A stretch of 6,683 nucleotides of DNA, from positions 3,245 to 9,927 of the forward strand of contig DLFY01000168.1 of assembly GCA_002482415.1 (NCBI GenBank), written 5' to 3'. Below the pieces are notes generated by a model. It did no database searches and had not been told where the DNA came from. It saw only the letters and a list, made by a program, of their open reading frames with translations. This DNA comes from Phycisphaerales bacterium UBA7708. GTDB lineage: Bacteria; Planctomycetota; Phycisphaerae; Sedimentisphaerales; Anaerohalosphaeraceae. This document shows, in pieces, positions 1 to 5,939 of the stretch (positions are counted from its first letter, which is position 1; every line of letters starts with the position of its first letter). The position numbers and the translations under genes are program-made.

Positions 1-138
1 GGAAAAGTTCAGGTTACCGTTCAGGAACGCCTGGTGGAGCTGGAAGCCCGCAGCGAATCCGATGAAGAAATTAAAACCGGCGAACCAATCCGGGTCGTTC
101 ACATAAGCAACAATATTCTCATCGTCGAAAAGGTATAA
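1..138 (+). CDS. NfeD-like protein, C-terminal OB-fold end (5' truncated by the window)
   Basis: The open frame runs from the first base to a TAA at 136-138 and gives 45 residues. It reads as a short beta-rich domain: it starts GKVQVTV, has LVELEARSES in the middle, then IKTGEPIRVV and the terminal strand ILIVEKV. This pattern (G-x-V strand, a polar turn, I-x-x-G-x-x-[IV]-R-V-V, then a hydrophobic last strand) is typical of the cytoplasmic OB-fold at the C-terminus of NfeD proteins such as B. subtilis YuaF. NfeD family members are membrane proteins encoded next to flotillins or stomatins and thought to work with them in membrane microdomains. The next gene, 29 bp downstream on the same strand, is a flotillin, which strongly supports the call. 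The membrane part, and whether this is a short NfeD or the long protease-fused form, lie outside the window. Confidence 0.78.
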   Translation, partial: GKVQVTVQERLVELEARSESDEEIKTGEPIRVVHISNNILIVEKV

Positions 139-167
139 CTAACGAAATTCTATTTAAGGAGGACTTT

Positions 168-1829
168 ATGCCTACTGATTACTTGTGGTCTATAGCTGGA
201 ATAGCTATCGTCATTCTGCTTATATCAATCCTTTTGTACATTGCGTCGCGATATCGCCGCTGCCCTTCAGATCAGATATTAGTCATCTTCGGCAGCATGG
301 TCGGAAATCAGACTTCCCGCTGTATTCATGGCGGTGGTACGTTTGTCTTGCCTCTGGTTCAGGACTACTGCTACATGAGCCTGACGCCGATGACGATTAC
401 CATCCCGCTGGAAAACGCCCTGTCGATGCAGAACATCCGCATCAACGTGCCCAGTACGTTTACCGTGGGTATCAGCACCGACCCGACGATTATGCATAAT
501 GCCGCCGAGCGTCTGCTGCGGCTGATGCCCAAGCAGATTGAACAGATGGCCCAGGAAATTATCTTCGGCCAGTTGCGTCTGACGGTGGCATCGCTGACCA
601 TTGAGCAGATTAACCAGGACCGCGAGCGGTTTCTGGATGCAATCCGCAAGAATGTCGAGCCGGAACTGAACAAAATCGGTTTGTACTTAATCAACGTCAA
701 TATTACCGACATCACCGACAGCAGCCTGTATATCGAAAGCATCGGCAAGAAGGCCGCCGCCGAGGCCGTCAACACCGCCAAGGTCGATGTGGCCGAGCAG
801 GACAAAAACGGCGCCATTGGCGAGGCCCAGGCCGGCAGGGAAAAGGCTGTTCGTGTGGCCGAGAATATGGCTGAGGCCAAGAAGGGCCAGAAGAAGGCCG
901 AAGCCGACATGCGTATTTACCTGCGTCAGCAGGAAACACTGGCGGCCGTCGGCGAAGTGGAAGCGGACCGGGAAAAGACCATCCGTACCGCGGAAAACGA
1001 GGCGACTGCCGAAAAAGGACAGAAAAAGGCTGAGGCCGATAAGCGTATTTTCATCCAGCAGCAGGAAGCGGAGGCCGTCAAGGGAGAAAAGAAGGCCCAG
1101 TCCGAGCAGCGTATTTACGTGCAGGAACAGGAAGCACTGGCGGTTTCCGGCGAAAACAAGGCCAAGGCCGATATCGCCGCCGCTGAGGCCCTGCTGGCCA
1201 TGCGGCAGGCCGAAGCCCTGCAGAAAGGCGAGGTCGCCAAACGTCAGGCGGAAGTGGAAATCCAGAAAGCTCAGTATCTTGCCGAGCAGCAGCGCTTGAA
1301 TGCCCTGGAAATCGTCCGGCAGGAAATCGATAAACAGAAAGTTGAAATTGAGGCCGAGGCGATTGCCGAAAAGACCCGCCGCGAGGCGAAAGGCCAGGCC
1401 GACGCGATTCTGGCCAAATACGAGGCCGAGGCCAAGGGTATCCGGCAGGTGCTGGACAGCAAGGCGGCCGGCTATGAATCCCTGGTCAAGAGCTGCAATG
1501 GCGACGCGAAGGCTGCGTCCACCCTGCTGATGATTGAAAAACTGGAAGAAATCGTCGGCAAGCAGGTTGAGGCGATCAAGAATCTCAAGATCGATAAGAT
1601 TACCGTCTGGGACAGCGGCTCGGACAAAGGCAGCAGTACATCCCAGTTTTTGTCCAGCATGATTAAGGCGATCCCGCCGCTGCAGGATCTGGCACAGATG
1701 GCCGGGGTGCAGTTGCCGGAGTACCTGGGCAAGATGGTGGACAATAAAGAAGTCGCCAAGGAAGAACCCAAGCCCGCACCATCAGGCGGTTATGTAAATG
1801 TCCAGCACAAGGGACAGGATAAGAAATAA
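168..1829 (+). CDS. floT: Flotillin-family (SPFH) membrane scaffold protein
   Basis: This 553-residue protein is a bacterial flotillin (FloT/YuaG type), which oligomerises at the inner membrane and organises ordered lipid microdomains. Residues 6-26 form one hydrophobic anchor. The SPFH domain covers about 30-195, with flotillin signatures CPSDQILVIFG (32-42), RCIHGGGTFVLP (51-62), LSLTPMTI (70-77), NAAERLL (111-117) and IIFGQLRLTV (131-140). A long Ala/Glu/Lys/Gln coiled coil follows (about 195-430), including five 22-residue units (218-327). The C-terminal region (about 430-525) ends in a Pro/Lys/Gly tail. B. subtilis FloT is about 509 residues, so this one is slightly long, partly because of the repeats. 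ATG 168 is chosen because AAGGAGGA lies at 156-163. The gene probably forms an operon with the NfeD-like gene upstream and ends at a hairpin terminator. The family assignment is very secure; the symbol is by homology only. Confidence 0.95.
   Translation: MPTDYLWSIAGIAIVILLISILLYIASRYRRCPSDQILVIFGSMVGNQTSRCIHGGGTFVLPLVQDYCYMSLTPMTITIPLENALSMQNIRINVPSTFTVGISTDPTIMHNAAERLLRLMPKQIEQMAQEIIFGQLRLTVASLTIEQINQDRERFLDAIRKNVEPELNKIGLYLINVNITDITDSSLYIESIGKKAAAEAVNTAKVDVAEQDKNGAIGEAQAGREKAVRVAENMAEAKKGQKKAEADMRIYLRQQETLAAVGEVEADREKTIRTAENEATAEKGQKKAEADKRIFIQQQEAEAVKGEKKAQSEQRIYVQEQEALAVSGENKAKADIAAAEALLAMRQAEALQKGEVAKRQAEVEIQKAQYLAEQQRLNALEIVRQEIDKQKVEIEAEAIAEKTRREAKGQADAILAKYEAEAKGIRQVLDSKAAGYESLVKSCNGDAKAASTLLMIEKLEEIVGKQVEAIKNLKIDKITVWDSGSDKGSSTSQFLSSMIKAIPPLQDLAQMAGVQLPEYLGKMVDNKEVAKEEPKPAPSGGYVNVQHKGQDKK
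819..1148 (+). repeat. Five in-frame 66-bp (22-residue) coiled-coil units in the flotillin gene
   Basis: Residues 218-327 divide into five units of exactly 22 residues, starting at 218, 240, 262, 284 and 306, each opening with G-E or G-Q. Units 1 and 3 share an REK-x-[VI]-R-x-AEN core. Units 2, 4 and 5 share a KKA-x-[AS]-[DE]-x-RI[YF] core followed by a [QE]-Q-E triplet. The order 1-2 / 3-4 therefore looks like duplication of a 44-residue (132-bp) block, with unit 5 a further copy of the second type. A sixth start (GEN, residue 328) departs from the period. A period of 22 equals two hendecads, which fits an extended coiled coil of low twist. Codons differ between copies, so the duplication is not recent. 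Confidence 0.85.
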
Positions 1830-1841
1830 GCAGCAATGCGT

Positions 1842-1883
1842 AAAAATAAAAACCGGGAAGGATTAACTCTTCCCGGTTTTTTT
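1842..1883. terminator. Bidirectional intrinsic terminator between converging genes
   Basis: A perfect 13-bp stem pairs 1848-1860 with 1869-1881 around an 8-nt loop (1861-1868), with a CCGGGAAG / CTTCCCGG core. On the + strand the stem runs into seven Ts (1877-1883). On the - strand the A-rich flank at 1842-1852 reads as a T tract. It lies 12 bp after the flotillin stop and about 20 bp past the stop of the - strand gene, so it can end transcription from both sides. Confidence 0.93.
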
Positions 1884-1902
1884 ATGGAATCCGACAGGCC
1901 AA

Positions 1903-4900
1903 TTACTCCTGCGGCAATTCGAGCATCCACTGCGATGCAAAAATACTGAAGTCCTTGATGTCCACACGGCCATCGTTATTCAAGTCCGCGGAATCGACCA
2001 TCTGCATGAGCGGCACGAAGATATAATCCTCGGTTTCGCCAATCCAGTATCCATTCTCGGGGCCGCTGCCGCCATATCCTTCCAGCAACGGTGCCGACAG
2101 GGTATCGGTCATTGGTGACGGCGACATCGCGGGTTTGTCGGATAGCGTGATGCGCATCCATATCGGACATTCAAAGGATGGATAGAACGGGTGCCAGCAG
2201 ATAAACGGCGGTGTTGCGATGCGGGGGAATCCCGGTTTCAAGTCGGTCAGCATTTGATTGCGTACCGCCCATTCACGGGCCAGCAGGGTCTTGTCAGCGG
2301 CATCATCCGGATTGCCGCAGGGGATAGTATCGTCCCAGTCACCATCCCGATTCCAGTCGAACCAGACATTCACATACAGTTTATCGATAGGTTGTACCAC
2401 ATGAACCAGATACTCAAACCGTGCGGGCCTGCGATGGGGCAATCGCAGCGGGATTCTGATGCCGTCATCGGCCTTGTCCATATCCGCCGCATCTTTGGGC
2501 GGAATCAGGTTGTTGGTCGGGTCTTGGTCGTATCCATAGTCGGCATCGGTTTCACGGGTGAGAGCTTGACCTAAATGAGCGATGAGGACCGGATTCCAGT
2601 GGATGGGACCATACGGCGGCAGGCCGCCAAAGACGGTCGGGAATCTGGCCGGAACAACAACATCCAATGGACCCAGCGAACGGTACGCGGTCATAGTGAC
2701 ATTGAAATGATTGGTGCTGTCAGGGGCATCACCAAGCTCGGCGATACGATGCGGCGGCTCAATCTTTACCTGATAATCTTCCACCTCACCATTTCGGGCA
2801 GGGCCTGCATATTTCAGGCCGCCTTCCAGACTGAAGCGGAAACGAGCATACGTCGGAGCATTGGTCGGGACAGCATGCGGATGCGGCGGGACATCCATCT
2901 TAAGTTCATTGGCCCCCATCGCCAGTTTTTCTGAGGCAAATATCTGTTCGGCAAAGTCGTCCCAGTCCCCATCGTTATTAAAATCAATCCAGGCATCAAG
3001 ATAGCCATCAACAGAGGCCCAGACGTGGAGCTTGGCGGGCATGCCGGGAATCAGGGGACTCAGGAACTCGACACCCCCTTCATCATCGGCTCCGTTGATA
3101 TCATCGCCGTCGGCGGCAAGAGTGGGCTGGCCATCCTTTTCGGCATCAATCTGGATGCAGCCTGGGCCGCCACAAACAATAAGCGGATTGCCCAGAAAGA
3201 CATCCGGGTCAAGATAATGCCGTGCACCATCGCGGGCCAGTGTCGTCGGGTAACTGTTGCAGCGGACCACGGTGTTGTCGTCACAGCGAAGTTCGGGGGC
3301 ATCGCCGAAATCAAAACGCGGCTCGGGGATGATTTTTACCAGATAATCTTCCACTTCGCCCTCTTCGGCAAGACCCGCATAACCCAGAACCTTTTCCGGA
3401 GCATTTAAAGAGGTAAATCGGAACCGGATATAAGTCGCAAACGGTTCGGTTTGGGTGTTGATGGGGGAGACATAAAATGCCAAATAATTGACTCCGGCGG
3501 CAAGAGTTTTGGCCTGGAAAATCTGTTCGCCAATATCGTCCCAGTCGTTGTCGGCGTTGAAGTCCGCCCAGCCATACAAGAGGCCGTCACAGGAGGCAAT
3601 GACTTTAATCTCTGCATTCTGGCCGGGAGTCAGCGGACCGGCGAAAAAGACGCCGTCTTCATCGTCAATATCATTCAAGTCGTCACCGTCAGCCCCCATG
3701 GAAGGCTGGCCGTCTAACTCGCCATCGATATACCGGCCCAGGCGAATCTGCGGATCGATCTTATGGCGAGCACCATTGGTCAGCAGGATAGTCGGATAGC
3801 CGCTGGGGGCAAAATCCCCATCCGGCGTATCGCCGAAATCCAATTTCGGCTGCGGGGCGGCGGCGATTGTGACCAGGTAATCTTCAACCTCCCCGTCTTT
3901 GGCCGGTCCATAATAATTCAATCCGCCGGCGGTACTGAAACGAAAACGCGAATAGGTATCACGCGGCGTATAATCGGCATCACTGTAAGGTACATGGAAG
4001 GTCAGGATATTCAAATCGGTTGTCACCGGAGCACTGGTGAATACCCGTTCGCCCAGGTCATCCCAGTCGCCGTCGGCATTGAAATCAATCCAGGCATCAA
4101 TGAAACCGTCCACGGAAACACCGATTTCAACGGTCGCCATGGTGCCGGGAATCAGGACAGCCGACAATTTCACGGCCTGTTCATCATCAATGCCGTTGAG
4201 ATCATCACCATCGCAAAGCAGAGAAGGCCGGCCATCCGGTTCCGGATCAATCTGGATGACGGTTAACAAAGGAGACCCCATAAACACACCCGGAACAATC
4301 CCATGCCGGGCGCCGTCACGGGCCAGGGTGGTTGGATAGGTATTGCATTTGGCGCCGGTCGCATCGCATTTGGTTTCATCCGCATCGCCAAAATCCATAA
4401 GTCGCGTCGGGATATCGCGGCTATTAATGACAAACGCCATATCGGGCGGCACTGCGGTCGAGTCGGGAATCGGTCTCCAGACAGGAGTGGCCGATATCGG
4501 CCAGGCAGTCCAAAGGGGAAACTGGCCATAATGCTGGATTGCGGTTTTCCAGCCTGCCTGGGCCTGAATCGTATTGCTTTCGGCATACGGACAAAGCAGG
4601 TGCAAAACCAGCCAGTAGCGTTTGCCCTGTTCCTGATGAAACGGATTTTCAATCTCGGTGAGGTTGATCTGCGAAAACCGGGTGTGGTCATCGGGGAGAA
4701 ATACCTGGGATGGATCGGCATTCGCGGGACAAAGCCAGCCTTGCAGGGAACCTTCCTGATCCAATACTTTGATTTGAGCCTTGCCCAGCTTCCACAATGG
4801 CTGGCCCGGTGTTCCGTTGGCGTCTTCATAGATGGCAACATACCAGTCTATGACACTGTCGAGAATATTGCCTTTCCATGAAATCCAGAAATGAATCTCG

Positions 4901-5091
4901 GTGATCGGGCCGGTGTGGCTGCATTGGAAATCGTCGGCGATTGCAATCGGATCGAGGCACACATCCCACCCGTTCGGATTGGGCAATTGGGGATAGTGCA
5001 TCTTGTGGCCATCGGTCGGGATCCAGTCTCCGAAAGCAACCATCGACAGCACAGACACCATCGCAAGTGCAAAAAAAGTCCTTTTGTTCAT
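1903..5091 (-). CDS. Large secreted modular protein: N-terminal domain, four GEVED-type modules, dockerin-like tail
   Basis: This 1062-residue protein starts with a Sec signal peptide (MNKR, hydrophobic core, likely cut after A-F-G21). Residues about 22-225 form a domain with GWDVCLDP, ADDFQC and GPITEIHFWISW, a pattern I associate with uncharacterised planctomycete secreted proteins; it has four Cys (45, 57, 121, 167). Three GEVED modules follow (232-409, 417-587, 592-777), each running from DFGD through ARH, DGDD, FN-x-D-x-DWDD to GEVEDY. A fourth, divergent module (784-1027) has WNRDGDWDD and GETEDY. The end (1034-1062) carries one EF-hand-like loop, DLNNDGRVDIKD. Repeated Asp/Asn motifs suggest calcium binding, and no catalytic motif is recognised, so a structural or adhesive extracellular role is inferred. 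The start is supported by AGGAGG at 5099-5104, 7 nt upstream, and by a near-consensus promoter further upstream. Transcription converges on the flotillin gene and diverges from the YbjQ operon. Long open frames on the opposite strand are by-products. Confidence 0.92.
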   Translation of the reverse strand: MNKRTFFALAMVSVLSMVAFGDWIPTDGHKMHYPQLPNPNGWDVCLDPIAIADDFQCSHTGPITEIHFWISWKGNILDSVIDWYVAIYEDANGTPGQPLWKLGKAQIKVLDQEGSLQGWLCPANADPSQVFLPDDHTRFSQINLTEIENPFHQEQGKRYWLVLHLLCPYAESNTIQAQAGWKTAIQHYGQFPLWTAWPISATPVWRPIPDSTAVPPDMAFVINSRDIPTRLMDFGDADETKCDATGAKCNTYPTTLARDGARHGIVPGVFMGSPLLTVIQIDPEPDGRPSLLCDGDDLNGIDDEQAVKLSAVLIPGTMATVEIGVSVDGFIDAWIDFNADGDWDDLGERVFTSAPVTTDLNILTFHVPYSDADYTPRDTYSRFRFSTAGGLNYYGPAKDGEVEDYLVTIAAAPQPKLDFGDTPDGDFAPSGYPTILLTNGARHKIDPQIRLGRYIDGELDGQPSMGADGDDLNDIDDEDGVFFAGPLTPGQNAEIKVIASCDGLLYGWADFNADNDWDDIGEQIFQAKTLAAGVNYLAFYVSPINTQTEPFATYIRFRFTSLNAPEKVLGYAGLAEEGEVEDYLVKIIPEPRFDFGDAPELRCDDNTVVRCNSYPTTLARDGARHYLDPDVFLGNPLIVCGGPGCIQIDAEKDGQPTLAADGDDINGADDEGGVEFLSPLIPGMPAKLHVWASVDGYLDAWIDFNNDGDWDDFAEQIFASEKLAMGANELKMDVPPHPHAVPTNAPTYARFRFSLEGGLKYAGPARNGEVEDYQVKIEPPHRIAELGDAPDSTNHFNVTMTAYRSLGPLDVVVPARFPTVFGGLPPYGPIHWNPVLIAHLGQALTRETDADYGYDQDPTNNLIPPKDAADMDKADDGIRIPLRLPHRRPARFEYLVHVVQPIDKLYVNVWFDWNRDGDWDDTIPCGNPDDAADKTLLAREWAVRNQMLTDLKPGFPRIATPPFICWHPFYPSFECPIWMRITLSDKPAMSPSPMTDTLSAPLLEGYGGSGPENGYWIGETEDYIFVPLMQMVDSADLNNDGRVDIKDFSIFASQWMLELPQE
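1906..1992 (-). other. C-terminal half-dockerin (single calcium-loop motif) of the secreted protein
   Basis: Residues 1034-1062 contain DLNNDGRVDIKDFSIFASQW. Asp1036, Asn1038, Asp1040, Asp1044 and Asp1047 fall at positions 1, 3, 5, 9 and 12 of a canonical dockerin/EF-hand calcium loop, followed by an amphipathic helix. A cellulosomal type I dockerin has two such repeats; this tail has only one. Single copies at the extreme C-terminus are, from memory, frequent in Phycisphaerae secreted proteins, where they may act as a surface-attachment or sorting tag. That role is not proven. Confidence 0.75.
2011..4398 (-). repeat. Array of four GEVED-type modules within the secreted protein
   Basis: In protein order the modules lie at 3865-4398 (A), 3331-3843 (B), 2761-3318 (C) and 2011-2742 (D). 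A, B and C share DFGD, GARH, DGDD[LI]N, the FN-x-D-x-DWDD loop and GEVEDY. A and C are closest: both hold CN[TS]YPTTLARDGARH, an IQID segment and an extra Cys pair (242/249 and 603/611) absent from B. D is longer and keeps only GDAPD, the DWDD loop and GETEDY, with proline- and tryptophan-rich insertions and three Cys (925, 965, 975). Short Pro-containing linkers separate the modules. The acidic loops look able to bind calcium, which is an inference. Confidence 0.88.
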
Positions 5092-5156
5092 TGTTATTCC
5101 TCCTGAAATAGATGCTATCGGTTTTTCAAGAGAACGATGAAGCTAATCAATATTAT

Positions 5157-5168
5157 GGATTACAATCC
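5157..5168. repeat. Short inverted repeat in the leader of the secreted-protein gene
   Basis: GGATT and AATCC flank two bases, forming a 12-bp near-palindrome about 50 bp downstream of the predicted - strand transcription start. The position would suit a repressor site, but a match this short can arise by chance. Confidence 0.3.
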
Positions 5169-5223
5169 TGCAAGTGTCGAAACGAGGCCGGTATATTTTG
5201 GAACCTGGATGATTATTCTATTG

Positions 5224-5253
5224 ATTATACCTTTCTGCAAAAGTCAAAGTCAA
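5224..5253 (-). promoter_or_regulatory. Sigma-70-type promoter for the secreted-protein gene
   Basis: Read on the - strand, TTGACT (5248-5253) is followed after 18 nt by a perfect TATAAT (5224-5229). The predicted start is near 5217, giving a leader of about 125 nt before the ATG at 5091. A second TTGACT (5242-5247) lies too close to the -10 to serve. The match to consensus is 11 of 12 bases, so this is the best promoter in the window. Confidence 0.72.
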
Positions 5254-5265
5254 GCGAGATTCACG

Positions 5266-5290
5266 ATACCAGAGCAAATATGTCGGGTAT
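5266..5290. repeat. ATACC/GGTAT inverted repeat upstream of the - strand promoter
   Basis: ATACC (5266-5270) pairs with GGTAT (5286-5290) across 15 nt. It lies just upstream of the -35 box at 5248-5253 on the - strand, where an activator could bind. The right arm, GGGTAT, recurs in the inverted repeat at 5409-5423. No regulator is identified. Confidence 0.3.
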
Positions 5291-5334
5291 AAATTTTTGA
5301 TGGATAGAAAGACTCTCCTTTTTCGGAATTGAGA

Positions 5335-5362
5335 TTGTATTTTGACGGGGTCCAGTTATAAT
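5335..5362 (+). promoter_or_regulatory. Candidate promoter for the YbjQ operon
   Basis: A perfect TATAAT lies at 5357-5362. TTGTAT (5335-5340) sits 16 nt upstream and serves as a moderate -35 box. A better-looking TTGACG (5342-5347) is only 9 nt from the -10, too close for a standard sigma-70 promoter. Transcription from here would give a leader of about 175 nt before the ATG at 5545. Confidence 0.5.
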
Positions 5363-5408
5363 TTCGGACAAATAAGGTGAGATTGAAGGAGTATCCAAAA
5401 CTCCACAT

Positions 5409-5423
5409 ATACCCAACGGGTAT
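5409..5423. repeat. ATACCC-N3-GGGTAT inverted repeat in the YbjQ operon leader
   Basis: A perfect 6-bp inverted repeat with a 3-nt centre lies about 40 bp downstream of the predicted + strand transcription start. A weaker 5-bp hairpin (GGAGT 5388-5392 with ACTCC 5400-5404) is next to it. It may be an operator or an RNA hairpin in the leader. The shared GGGTAT arm with 5266-5290 favours a DNA-binding site, but this is speculative. Confidence 0.35.
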
Positions 5424-5544
5424 GATTATTCCGCGAGCAAAAGAGGCACGTGGTTGAAGCTGTTGTACTTAGCCGCGACGAACCGGGAAATTTCAAGCAG
5501 GATCAGTATAGAATAAACTTTATTCAAGACAGGAAGGATAGACC

Positions 5545-5928
5545 ATGATTGTCGTCAACACCGAAACCATTCCGGGCAAACGCATCAGGGAAATCAAGGG
5601 ACTTGTGCAGGGCAACACCGTCCGGGCCAAGCATATCGGCAAAGACATTCTGGCCGGGCTGAAAAATATCGTCGGCGGAGAATTAAAAAGCTATACCGAG
5701 CTTCTGGTGGAATCCCGTCGGGAATCGATGACCCGGATGCTGGCCCAGGCCCAGCAGCTCGGCGCCAATGCCGTGGTCAATGTGCGGTTTGCCACCAGTT
5801 CCATCACTGCCGGGGCGGCGGAATTATATGTTTACGGCACGGCGGTCATCGTCGAAGATGAGATACCCGGCCAGGTCGTCCAGCAGGCTGTCCAGTCCGC
5901 CCCGGTGCAGCAGCACCAGCAGATGTAA
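5545..5928 (+). CDS. YbjQ/UPF0145-family protein, soluble
   Basis: This 127-residue protein matches the YbjQ family (often labelled a putative heavy-metal-binding domain), small beta-rich proteins thought to form pentamers and of unknown function. The family pattern is clear: a first strand with ETIPGKRI (7-14), [KR]DI-x-AGLKNIVGGELKSY (33-50), a helix with ESRRESMTRMLAQA (56-69), LGANAVVNVRF (72-82) and the last strand YGTAVIVE (97-104). After the domain comes an unusual tail (110-127) with 8 Gln in 18 residues and no charged residue, perhaps a flexible interaction segment. It has no signal peptide or membrane segment, so it should be cytoplasmic. The start has AGGAAGGA at 5531-5538. It leads an operon with a membrane-anchored paralogue 11 bp downstream. 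The heavy-metal name is not supported here, because the domain has no Cys and its only His is His30. Confidence 0.9.
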   Translation: MIVVNTETIPGKRIREIKGLVQGNTVRAKHIGKDILAGLKNIVGGELKSYTELLVESRRESMTRMLAQAQQLGANAVVNVRFATSSITAGAAELYVYGTAVIVEDEIPGQVVQQAVQSAPVQQHQQM

Positions 5929-5939
5929 AAGGAGGAGCT

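Larger units (their letters stand above)
5105..5544. other. Divergent intergenic region, 440 bp, no convincing gene
   Basis: This stretch separates the starts of the - strand secreted-protein gene and the + strand YbjQ operon. It is AT-richer than the genes around it, especially from 5105 to 5345. It holds one strong - strand promoter, one plausible + strand promoter and several short inverted repeats (5157-5168, 5266-5290, 5388-5404, 5409-5423). The + strand leader from about 5370 to 5544 is somewhat richer in GC and contains only very short open frames. No tRNA, riboswitch or small-RNA signature was recognised. Confidence 0.7.

Noticed and set aside
371..910. 179-codon - strand open frame within the flotillin gene
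   Set aside because: It is antisense to the conserved SPFH domain; its Ser/Leu/Ala-rich product reflects the codon bias of the real gene.
787..1530. Arg/Lys/Pro-rich + strand frames inside the flotillin coiled coil
   Set aside because: They are frame-shifted readings of the Ala/Glu/Lys codon repeats, with no independent ribosome binding site.
1906..1992. Cellulosome dockerin
   Set aside because: Only one calcium-loop repeat is present instead of two, and no cohesin or glycosidase domain is in the window.
2191..4881. Several + strand open frames of about 100-190 codons opposite the secreted-protein gene
   Set aside because: They lie antisense to a well-supported repeat protein, recur at equivalent places because the modules repeat, and give low-complexity Arg/Ser/Gly/Ile-rich products without recognisable domains.
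5112..5300. 62-codon + strand open frame in the divergent intergenic region
   Set aside because: It has no ribosome binding site, spans the - strand promoter, is AT-rich, and its product resembles nothing I know.
5342..5362. TTGACG paired with TATAAT as the YbjQ operon promoter
   Set aside because: The spacer is 9 nt, far from 16-18; TTGTAT at 5335-5340 with 16 nt fits better.
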